This document shows positions 5,126-11,768 of a DNA stretch of 12,627 bases, one piece after another. The position numbers were made by a program, and so were the translations under genes. Each line of letters begins with the position of its first letter. Position 1 is the first letter of the stretch. The stretch is taken from positions 1 through 12,627 of the forward strand of contig CAJOQA010000264.1 of assembly GCA_905236465.1 (NCBI GenBank), written 5' to 3'. Source of the DNA: an uncultured Treponema sp. (GTDB taxonomy: Bacteria; Spirochaetota; Spirochaetia; Treponematales; Treponemataceae). Below the pieces are notes generated by a model. That model was given only the letters and a program-made list of their open reading frames with translations. It did not search any database and was not told the origin of the DNA.

Positions 5126-7471
5126 TTACTCCGCAAACAAGCTGATTAATTTTTCAACTTCATCAGCAGGATATCCGTCTGTTGCTATAAGCTGGTTCTT
5201 GTACCAATCTATTACGCCAGATGCTGCATCTTTGAATGCTTTTGTGTCCACTTCTTCTGTGGGAACAACTTCTATTATTCCCCTTTCTTTCCATTCTGCA
5301 ATCAGCTTGTCACATTCAAAGCGGTTTATGGCACGCTCATAGTCAATGGCTTTTTGGGCATTTTCATTGAGGACTGCCTGTTGCTCAGGGGAGAATGAAT
5401 TGTAAACGTCACCGTTCATGCAGAAAAAGAGGCAGTCGTAATAGGCATTCCACATGCTGATATATTTCTGCACATCTTGAACAGAAGCGGAGGCGATTGA
5501 AGGCAGGGGATTTTCCTGACCTTCTACAGTTCCTTGTTGCAGTGAAGTGTAAGTTTCAGACCAGTTCATGTTTGTAGCGTTTGCTCCCCAAGCCTTGTAG
5601 GATTGCATAAGCAGGTTGCTACCAGCCACACGAATTTTCAAACCCTTTAAATCAGTAGGACTTTTTACAGGGCGTTTTGAATTAGTCAGCTGCCTAAAGC
5701 CGTTTTCCGCTATTCCAAAACAGTGGAGGTTCAAATCCTCAAGGATGTTTTTAAGCATAAGACCTGCCTGTCCGTCAAACTTCTCATCCGCATCCGCATA
5801 GTCATCATAAATGTATGGTAACGAAACTACGTTAAAGCGGTCATCTAAAGCAGAGTAGATAAGGTTTGAATGCATTGAAAGTTGTATGGGATCTCCTTCC
5901 CGCAAAGCAGCAATGCCATCCGGTTGGCTTCCGTTGGTAAGCTGGTCAGAAAAACCGTCAACTACAACCCTGATCTTTCCATCAGTTGATTCTTTCATAA
6001 GGGCTGCAAAGTAGCGGCCGGCCTTTGCCCAAGTGCACGTTTCCCCTGGTGAGCAGGCAAAGTGCAGCGTCATTTGTGGCCATTCAGTAGAAGAAATAGC
6101 AGCTTCAGATTCAGCGTCATAAATCTCATTGTCGTAGAGTTCAATCTTGCTGGCATTTTGTGCAGTAAGCAATTCTGCGTTAAAGGCCTTTACGCTTTTT
6201 CTTGGGAAATAGGTATAGGCAAACAGTATTACCAAACTTGCAATAATCATTGGCAGGACTGTCCGTGAAATTTGCGGCAAGGTAACTTTTACAGAATTTC
6301 CCAGCTTGTCCTTTATCTTAAGGCTTATGGCAACAAACAAGTTTACCCCTACAGGAGGCGTTACCTGTCCTATTGCAAGGTTTACTGTTGCAAGTACACC
6401 AAAGACAATGGGATTAAATCCTAACTTTTGGCAGACAGGGAACATTACTGGAATAAAAATATACATTGCTGAGTTTGCGTCCAAAAAGAGGCCTGCAATC
6501 AGCAAGATGATATTTACTATCAGCAAGAAGAGGAAACGGCTGTGAGCTATTGATGCTAAAAGTCCTTCGGCTGCAGAAGAAATTTCAAAGCGGGTACACA
6601 CATAGCTGAAGAGGGTTGCAGAACCGATTATGAACATAATAGACCCTGTTGTCTTTGCCGATTCAACTAAAATATCAAAAAGGTCCCTGATTTTTACTTC
6701 GCGGTATATGAATATACCTACTATAAGTCCGTATACTGCGGCAACCGCAGCTGCTTCTGTAGGAGTAAAAATTCCACCATATATTCCGCCCAAGATAATA
6801 ACAGGCATTAAAAAGGCCCAAAAAGCATCTTTAAAAGAAGTCCACCTTTCTTTTGCAGAAGCCTTTTCTTGAGTAGATGTAATTCCCTTCCTTTTTACTT
6901 CTATTAAAACAACTGCAATCAGGGAAAGACCTACAAGAACACCAGGAATGATTCCCGCCATAAAAAGTTTCCCGACATTCTCGCCGGTAATGCTTGCATA
7001 TACAACATATGCGATGCTTGGCGGAATAATTATTGCTATAGAAGAAGATGCTGCCATAAGGGCTGTTGCAAAAGAAGGTGTAAATCCGCTTTCAATCATA
7101 GCAGGAATAAGAATAGAACCTAAAGCTGCGACGGTTGCAGGTCCTGAACCTGATATTGCTCCGAATATGCAGGAAACAATTACGCAGACAATGGCAATGC
7201 CACCTTTCTTGTGCCCCAAACAGGCATTTACAAATTTTATAAGCCGTTTTGAAATTCCAGCTTTAGCCATTATGTTTCCGGCAAGAATGAAAAAGGGGAT
7301 GGCTAAAAGTAACGTTTTACTTATTCCAGAATATGTGTTGACTGCAACAACAGAAAGCTTTTGACCGGCAACAAGAATCGCCGCAATAGAAGAAGCTCCA
7401 AGACAAATTGCTATAGGAACATTTAAAATCAGCAGAGCAAAGAAAACGATAAAAAGAACAGCCGTTGTCAT
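5126..7471 (-). CDS. dctM: TRAP transporter large permease fused to DctP-type solute-binding domain
   Basis: One 781-residue frame holds two proteins that are normally separate. Residues ~1-422 are a full DctM large permease with about a dozen hydrophobic segments and family motifs such as GAISGSGPATVAA (104-116), IIPPS (148-152), FTPTEAAAVAAVYG (235-248) and IGQVTPPVG (367-375). A polar, acidic linker (~423-463) follows. Residues ~464-781 are a full DctP binding protein: NGFRQLTN (590-597), DLKGLKIRVAGS (607-618), WSETYTSLQQGTVEGQENP (637-655). By family comparison R593, R614 and N654 match the carboxylate- and substrate-contacting Arg, Arg and Asn of SiaP-type proteins. The DctP part has no signal peptide, and its only upstream Met is at 467, so it is not a separate start; the last DctM helix would anchor it outside the cytoplasm. 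GGAGG lies seven bases before the ATG, inside dctQ. The substrate is probably an organic or sugar acid. Confidence 0.93.
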   Translation of the reverse strand: MTTAVLFIVFFALLILNVPIAICLGASSIAAILVAGQKLSVVAVNTYSGISKTLLLAIPFFILAGNIMAKAGISKRLIKFVNACLGHKKGGIAIVCVIVSCIFGAISGSGPATVAALGSILIPAMIESGFTPSFATALMAASSSIAIIIPPSIAYVVYASITGENVGKLFMAGIIPGVLVGLSLIAVVLIEVKRKGITSTQEKASAKERWTSFKDAFWAFLMPVIILGGIYGGIFTPTEAAAVAAVYGLIVGIFIYREVKIRDLFDILVESAKTTGSIMFIIGSATLFSYVCTRFEISSAAEGLLASIAHSRFLFLLIVNIILLIAGLFLDANSAMYIFIPVMFPVCQKLGFNPIVFGVLATVNLAIGQVTPPVGVNLFVAISLKIKDKLGNSVKVTLPQISRTVLPMIIASLVILFAYTYFPRKSVKAFNAELLTAQNASKIELYDNEIYDAESEAAISSTEWPQMTLHFACSPGETCTWAKAGRYFAALMKESTDGKIRVVVDGFSDQLTNGSQPDGIAALREGDPIQLSMHSNLIYSALDDRFNVVSLPYIYDDYADADEKFDGQAGLMLKNILEDLNLHCFGIAENGFRQLTNSKRPVKSPTDLKGLKIRVAGSNLLMQSYKAWGANATNMNWSETYTSLQQGTVEGQENPLPSIASASVQDVQKYISMWNAYYDCLFFCMNGDVYNSFSPEQQAVLNENAQKAIDYERAINRFECDKLIAEWKERGIIEVVPTEEVDTKAFKDAASGVIDWYKNQLIATDGYPADEVEKLISLFAE

Positions 7472-7962
7472 TTGTCTTCCTCCTCATCTTTTGCTTTTAT
7501 ACATTCAACTGTATTCTCTATAAAGTGCAAAATCAAAAAGATGCCACAGAGGGGAATAAAGCTCCAGAAAATCCAACGGGGCCAGTGCATTACAAATGTG
7601 TGTTCTTTAGCAGTAAAATTGCTTGAAGTCCGCAAAAATCCCTGCCAGGTAAGAATGCAGCAATAGAGGATACTTATAATATTCGTTGCAACTCTTTGAA
7701 TTACTTTTCCTTTTTTACTCAACTTTTCGCTGATAATGGCAAGCCCTATAAGGCCATCTTTGTCACGTGCGCAAAGGGCTGCCCCCATCAGGGAAATAAG
7801 AACAAAGAGGGCAACGACAAGCTCATCAACAAAAATCAGCGAATGGTTAAAGACAAATCTGCCTATTACATTTGCAAAAGTAAAGGCTAGGGTTAGCGCT
7901 AGCGTTATGGCCAGAATAACTTTTTCGCACCTAGCCACAAAACGCATCACTTTTTGGTACAT
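7468..7962 (-). CDS. dctQ: TRAP transporter small permease DctQ
   Basis: DctQ is the small membrane subunit that pairs with DctM. From the chosen start the protein has 164 residues and four hydrophobic segments at roughly 14-35, 44-65, 88-106 and 128-150. Family features include an Arg-Phe-Val-Phe turn after helix 1, an acidic VDELVVALFV start of helix 2, and GAALCARDKDG after it. I chose the ATG at 7960-7962 (MYQKVMRF) rather than the one 15 bases upstream, because the upstream ATG runs straight into GGAGGAA, which is ideally placed for the downstream ATG. The stop overlaps the DctM start as ATGA, so the two are translationally coupled. A separate binding-protein gene is absent; that domain is fused to DctM. 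Confidence 0.9.
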   Translation of the reverse strand: MYQKVMRFVARCEKVILAITLALTLAFTFANVIGRFVFNHSLIFVDELVVALFVLISLMGAALCARDKDGLIGLAIISEKLSKKGKVIQRVATNIISILYCCILTWQGFLRTSSNFTAKEHTFVMHWPRWIFWSFIPLCGIFLILHFIENTVECIKAKDEEEDK

Positions 7963-7966
7963 AAAA

Positions 7967-7973
7967 TTCCTCC
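7967..7973 (-). promoter_or_regulatory. Ribosome binding site that sets the dctQ start
   Basis: GGAGGAA on the minus strand lies four bases before the ATG at 7962 and is the strongest Shine-Dalgarno match near this gene. It overlaps the coding sequence implied by the upstream ATG at 7977, so that longer start is unlikely. Confidence 0.8.
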
Positions 7974-7997
7974 ACATTTTTACAGTGCGTTGGAATC

Positions 7998-8026
7998 AGT
8001 ATATACAAAAATACATTGTTAGTAAA
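7998..8026 (-). promoter_or_regulatory. Promoter for the dctQ-dctMP operon
   Basis: On the minus strand TTTACT (8021-8026) and TATACT (7998-8003) are spaced by exactly 17 bases. The -10 matches the sigma-70 consensus at five of six positions and the -35 at four of six. The predicted start near 7991 gives a leader of about 30 bases containing the strong dctQ ribosome site. The promoter lies just past the stop of the upstream AraC gene, so the transporter can be transcribed apart from its likely regulator. Confidence 0.6.
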
Positions 8027-8047
8027 GAGAATTTAGTTTTATTAAAG

Positions 8048-8965
8048 TTAGTTTCTGCTACCTCTTGTTACATGCCTGTATTTTAGCGGTGTTGTTCCTT
8101 TAAACTTCTTAAATATTTTAATAAAATATGAAAGATCGTTAAAACCGCATTCCTCCGCTATATCAGGAATTTTCTTCTCTGTTTCTCTTAGCTGGGAACA
8201 GGCCCTGTTTATGCGGTACCAGTTTAAATACTCTATTGGGGATTTTTTTGTAATGTCTTTAAAAATCCTGCAAAAGTATTTTGAAGAAAGGTTTGCTTCT
8301 TGTGCCATGCTGTCCAATGAAACTTCATTTTGATAATTATCCCGAATCATTAGGATAACATTGTCAATCTGCTCAATAAGCCTTTGCTTATGTTCCGGCA
8401 TGACGTTTGGCTCTGTATAAAGTTTTTGCCTTTGGATAAAGCCAAAGAGAACTAAAAGCAGGCCTGAAACTATGGTTTCATAGGCAGCATCAGCCTCCTT
8501 TACGATTTCAAAAAGATTTACGGCAGTCTGGACACATTCTTTTTCTTCGCTGGAAATGTATCCGTCTAAAACAACGCTTTTATTTAAAATATGATTTATA
8601 AAGACATCCGGCTCGTAGGAATGAAGGCGGATCATGCCAATATCAAAAACAACTGATTCGTATAGGGCCGAGCTTTTTTTGCTGTCCCCGTGCAGCTGGT
8701 TGCTTGTGATTAAAAATAGGTCATCTTTTTTCAGCTCGTATTCCTTGGTGTTGCAGATCATCTTGTAGTTGCCAGAAATTATATGAATCAGCTCAAATTC
8801 CGAATGATAGTGGATGGGTAAATCGTAATGGGGATCTACCGTATTGTTCATGTAATACTTGAGGGGAAAGTATGTCGGTCCCCTAGAAACATTTTCCTTG
8901 CTTCCTGATTTTAAGATTGTCTTGTCCGGTAAATCTGAGTACTCGTTAATTAATACTTTTGTCAT
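8048..8965 (-). CDS. AraC-family regulator with cupin sensor, likely controls TRAP and GH31 genes
   Basis: This 305-residue protein has an N-terminal cupin sugar-sensing domain at ~45-115, with the HYHSEFELIHIISG motif (52-65) and LHGD (91-94), and a C-terminal AraC/XylS double helix-turn-helix at ~199-299. The second helix pair (IPDIAEECGFNDLSYFIKIF) is well kept, followed by TTPLKYR. This architecture is typical of activators of carbohydrate uptake and breakdown genes. The gene lies 85 bases upstream of dctQ in the same direction and is divergent from the GH31 gene, so both flanking units are likely targets. No Shine-Dalgarno sequence precedes the ATG, and a -10-like box ends only six bases upstream, so the mRNA may be leaderless. 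The family is certain; the sensed compound is unknown. Confidence 0.92.
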   Translation of the reverse strand: MTKVLINEYSDLPDKTILKSGSKENVSRGPTYFPLKYYMNNTVDPHYDLPIHYHSEFELIHIISGNYKMICNTKEYELKKDDLFLITSNQLHGDSKKSSALYESVVFDIGMIRLHSYEPDVFINHILNKSVVLDGYISSEEKECVQTAVNLFEIVKEADAAYETIVSGLLLVLFGFIQRQKLYTEPNVMPEHKQRLIEQIDNVILMIRDNYQNEVSLDSMAQEANLSSKYFCRIFKDITKKSPIEYLNWYRINRACSQLRETEKKIPDIAEECGFNDLSYFIKIFKKFKGTTPLKYRHVTRGSRN

Positions 8966-8971
8966 ATTTTT

Positions 8972-9000
8972 ATAATAATTCTATATCTATTCAAATTCAA
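8972..9000 (-). promoter_or_regulatory. Candidate promoter for the cupin AraC gene, leaderless
   Basis: On the minus strand TTGAAT (8995-9000) and TATTAT (8972-8977) are separated by exactly 17 bases, with four of six and five of six matches to the sigma-70 consensus. Six bases separate the -10 from the ATG, so transcription would begin at or within a base or two of the start codon. AT-rich sequence makes chance matches common, hence moderate confidence. Confidence 0.5.
8989..9000. repeat. Tandem ATTCAA repeat in divergent promoter region
   Basis: ATTCAA occurs twice in tandem at 8989-8994 and 8995-9000. The copies fall on the -35 positions of the two back-to-back promoters. AraC proteins often bind direct repeats at or beside the -35 element, so this may be part of a shared operator, but the units are short for such a site. 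Confidence 0.3.
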
Positions 9001-9016
9001 GATTAAGGCGTATAAT
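8989..9016 (+). promoter_or_regulatory. Candidate promoter for the GH31 gene, leaderless
   Basis: A perfect TATAAT (9011-9016) lies six bases before the ATG at 9023, which would place the transcription start at the A of the start codon. The -35 region is poor: ATTCAA (8989-8994) at 16 bases is the best option. A weak -35 with a perfect -10 is common at activator-dependent promoters, in line with control by the divergent AraC regulator. The only purine-rich stretch, AAGG at 9005-9008, is 14 bases from the ATG, too far to work as a normal ribosome site. Confidence 0.5.
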
Positions 9017-9022
9017 TTTAGT

Positions 9023-11020
9023 ATGATTCGTAAATTTATTTTTGGAAAAAGGACAGGAACTTTTTCTGTTACAGAAAAAGTTCAGGAAGAGTCGGAAGAG
9101 TTTCCTTTTGGGACTTTTAAAAGCAAGTGGCCCTTTGACTGGTCTATGGAACTTGCAGATGATGATATAGTTTTTGGGCTTGGAGAGTCCATGCGGGGTA
9201 TAAATAAAAGGGGCTTTTTGTATAAAAGCTTCTGCACAGACTGCCCTGGGCAAACAGAATCTACTGCATCCATGTACGGAGCCCATAATTTTATTATAGT
9301 TTTTGGCAAAAAAACTTTTGCTTTATTTTTTGACACCGCTTCTGAAATTACTTTTGACATTGACTATACAGAATATGGAATCCTGAATGTAAAAACTAAG
9401 GATACCGGCCTTGACCTCTACCTGATTGAAAGTGATGGAAAGTCTGCTGCAAGCGGAGAGTCTGAGTTGAATGACATAAGCCTGCAGTTTAGAAAACTGA
9501 TAGGGCAAAGTTACATTCCGCCAAAGTGGGCATTCGGTTATCAGCAAAGCCGGTGGGGCTATAAAACAGAAGAAGATGTTAGGGCTGTTGTAGCAAATTT
9601 TAAAAAGGAAAATCTTCCTATTTCCGCAATCTGCCTAGACATAGACTATATGGAAGAGTACGAGGATTTTACTGTTGATAAAAATAAATTCCCCAACCTG
9701 AAAAAACTTTCTGATGATATGAAAAAGGAAGGCATTCACCTTGTTCCCATAATTGATGCAGGGGTAAAGATAAAAGAAGGCTATAGCGTTTACGAAGAAG
9801 GGGTAAAGAATGACTTTTTCTGTAAAAGGGCTGACGGTTCTTTTTATACAGCCGGTGTGTGGCCAGGCAGGTCTCACTTTACGGACTTCTTTAAAAAAGA
9901 TGCCCGTTCTTGGTTTGGTAAAAAATACAAGGTTCTTACAGACTTAGGCATTGACGGCTTTTGGAACGATATGAATGAGCCTGCAATGTTTTATTCAGAT
10001 GAAAGCTTAGCTGAAGTTTTTGAAACCTTAGAAAAGTATAAGGGAAAGAATTTGGATATTCAGACTTTCTTTGAATTTACCCCGCTTTCAGGAAGTACCT
10101 TTAACCGCCGAAGTGATTACGAAAGATTTTACAATCAGGTGGAAGAAGATGATGGGACTACCAGCCTTGTCCGCCACGATAAAGTGCATAATTCTTATGG
10201 TGGCCTGATGACAAGGGCTGCGGGGGAAGCGTTAAAAGAGCTAAGTCCTGACCGTCGCGTTCTTTTGTATAGCAGGGCATCTTGTATCGGAGCCCATCGC
10301 TACGGTGGCATTTGGACAGGAGACAACGCTTCGGTCTGGGCCCATCTGCTACAGGAAATAAAGATGCTACCTGGTCTTAACATGGCAGGCTTCCTTTACA
10401 GTGGAGCTGATATTGGCGGCTTTGGGGACAATACAACAGAGGACTTACTTTTACGCTGGCTTGCCCTAGGCTGCTTTACACCCCTGATGCGAAACCACTG
10501 TGCTTGGAACGGCCGTAATCAAGAACCCTATGTCTTTGGAAAAAAAGAAGCATTCAAGAGCCTACTAGACCTTCGCTATGCCCTTATCCCCTACCTCTAC
10601 AGTGAGTTTGTGAAGGCTGCGGTTACAGGAAACTGTTACCTGCGCCCCCTTGCATTTGATTTTTCAAATGACAGGAAGGCCTGCGCTTGTGAAGATCAGC
10701 TTTTGTTAGGTGAAGGCATTATGATTGCACCCGTTTACACGCAAAATGCTATTGGCCGTTATGTTTACCTGCCCGAAGATATGACGCAGGTAACATGGGC
10801 GAAGGGGGATGCTTCTTACAAAGAATTAAAGGCAGGGGACTACTTTGTTGATATTCCCCTTGATACTGTAGTATTTTTTGTTCGCAAAGAAAAAGCCGTA
10901 CCTTTAAGCATACAGGGTAAACTTGCCCTTGTTGGAAGCGGCGCAAGCTATTCCCTTTATGATGATAACGGGTACACCCGTAACATTGACTTGGATAGTT
11001 TGCAAAAGATTACAAAGTAA
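9023..11020 (+). CDS. Glycoside hydrolase family 31 enzyme, cytoplasmic alpha-glucosidase-like
   Basis: GH31 enzymes hydrolyse alpha-glycosidic bonds with retention. The 665-residue protein has no signal peptide, so it acts in the cytoplasm. A beta-sandwich N-domain (~1-160) contains FGLGESMRG (51-59). The (beta/alpha)8 barrel (~165-525) opens with PPKWAFGYQQSRWGY (166-180). The nucleophile is D316 in FWNDMNEP and the acid/base is D434 in GIWTGDNASVW. Other conserved sites are SRAS (417-420), YSGADIGGF (459-467) and PLMRNH (487-492). C-terminal beta domains follow. The WNDMNEP form fits alpha-glucosidase or a related neutral-glycoside enzyme rather than sulfoquinovosidase. The ATG at 9023 is the only early start: the next Met is residue 42, which would remove conserved sandwich sequence, although no Shine-Dalgarno is present. 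It is divergent from the AraC-TRAP genes. The exact substrate cannot be read from sequence. Confidence 0.93.
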   Translation: MIRKFIFGKRTGTFSVTEKVQEESEEFPFGTFKSKWPFDWSMELADDDIVFGLGESMRGINKRGFLYKSFCTDCPGQTESTASMYGAHNFIIVFGKKTFALFFDTASEITFDIDYTEYGILNVKTKDTGLDLYLIESDGKSAASGESELNDISLQFRKLIGQSYIPPKWAFGYQQSRWGYKTEEDVRAVVANFKKENLPISAICLDIDYMEEYEDFTVDKNKFPNLKKLSDDMKKEGIHLVPIIDAGVKIKEGYSVYEEGVKNDFFCKRADGSFYTAGVWPGRSHFTDFFKKDARSWFGKKYKVLTDLGIDGFWNDMNEPAMFYSDESLAEVFETLEKYKGKNLDIQTFFEFTPLSGSTFNRRSDYERFYNQVEEDDGTTSLVRHDKVHNSYGGLMTRAAGEALKELSPDRRVLLYSRASCIGAHRYGGIWTGDNASVWAHLLQEIKMLPGLNMAGFLYSGADIGGFGDNTTEDLLLRWLALGCFTPLMRNHCAWNGRNQEPYVFGKKEAFKSLLDLRYALIPYLYSEFVKAAVTGNCYLRPLAFDFSNDRKACACEDQLLLGEGIMIAPVYTQNAIGRYVYLPEDMTQVTWAKGDASYKELKAGDYFVDIPLDTVVFFVRKEKAVPLSIQGKLALVGSGASYSLYDDNGYTRNIDLDSLQKITK

Positions 11021-11033
11021 GGTGGTCACAAGT

Positions 11034-11756
11034 TCAGTTAACTGTTTTTAACTTTTTCTGGTAATTTTCCATACAGGCCCTTACTTCATCAAGGCAAGCA
11101 TTTACCTTGCCTTGGGGAATTGAACAGAAAATGTCAACAAGATTTTTATCTAACTGGCTTGAGGCTGACATCCGTAAGCTTATTATTGCATCAGCGTACG
11201 TGCGGGAAGGCTTGAAGGAATTCGACATGACTATGGCGGAGTAGGTATCTGCAATAGCAATAATTTTTGCCTCAAGGGGGATGTCCTTTTCTTTTAAACT
11301 CTTGTAGCCGTTACCATCAATACGTTCGTGGTGGTAAAGAATACCGGCTGCCATAAAGTTAAGCGCTTCATCATCAGCAATAAGATTTTTCCCTATGTCT
11401 GTATGACGCTTGACTAGCTGTTTTTCTTCAGCGGTAAGTTTGCCAGGTTTGTATAGTACTTCTTTTGGAATGGCCAGTTTCCCAATATCATGCAGCAAGG
11501 TTGTGTATTTTATTTTGTAATATGGTAATTTTATTTTATATTCAGACGGAAGGTATTTGTAAAAAAGTTCCGTTAATTTCAAGACATGCAGGGAATGTCC
11601 TACCATTACGTGATCATAAATAGAAAGCAAACAAAAGATAGACTTTGCAACATCAAAATCTCTTTTTATTGATCTGCGCAAAATTATATGCTGAATTGCA
11701 ATCACCAAACAGAGGAGACTTACAAATAAGGTTATTTGAATTATTATGGAAAGCAT
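11034..11756 (-). CDS. Membrane-anchored HD-GYP-like protein with GYK instead of GYP
   Basis: HD-GYP proteins are metal-dependent phosphodiesterases that degrade c-di-GMP. This 240-residue protein has one N-terminal transmembrane segment (~3-25) and then an HD domain. Visible metal and catalytic residues are H54, the HD pair H89-D90 with IGK (91-93), H118, HHE (142-144) and D170 in IADTYSA. The signature that usually reads DGxGYP is DGNGYK here (147-152), so the final Pro is lost; the metal ligands appear intact, so it may still be active or have an altered substrate or binding role. It is short for the family, with no separate sensor domain. TAGGAG precedes the ATG by six bases and overlaps the stop of the upstream GGDEF gene. 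The stop lies 13 bases from the convergent GH31 stop, with no strong terminator between. Confidence 0.85.
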   Translation of the reverse strand: MLSIIIQITLFVSLLCLVIAIQHIILRRSIKRDFDVAKSIFCLLSIYDHVMVGHSLHVLKLTELFYKYLPSEYKIKLPYYKIKYTTLLHDIGKLAIPKEVLYKPGKLTAEEKQLVKRHTDIGKNLIADDEALNFMAAGILYHHERIDGNGYKSLKEKDIPLEAKIIAIADTYSAIVMSNSFKPSRTYADAIISLRMSASSQLDKNLVDIFCSIPQGKVNACLDEVRACMENYQKKLKTVN

Positions 11757-11762
11757 AGAAAA

Positions 11763-11768
11763 CTCCTA
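11763..11768 (-). promoter_or_regulatory. Ribosome binding site overlapping the GGDEF gene stop
   Basis: TAGGAG on the minus strand contains the TAG stop of the GGDEF gene (11766-11768) and lies six bases before the ATG of the HD-GYP-like gene. Ribosomes that end on the first gene would be placed at the second start, which suggests coupled production of the two proteins. Confidence 0.7.

Noticed and set aside
8987..9286. 99-codon minus-strand ORF at the start of the GH31 gene
   Set aside because: It is antisense to conserved GH31 sequence and has no recognisable domain or ribosome site.
9023..11020. GH31 enzyme as a sulfoquinovosidase, which would suit an acid-type transporter
   Set aside because: The catalytic region has the alpha-glucosidase-like WNDMNEP form, and I see no sulfoquinovosidase signature. 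No sulfoquinovose pathway genes are nearby.
11031..11055. AT-rich palindrome between the GH31 and HD genes as a terminator
   Set aside because: CAGTTAACTG and the AAGTT/AACTT arms form only a very weak stem that overlaps the end of the HD gene.
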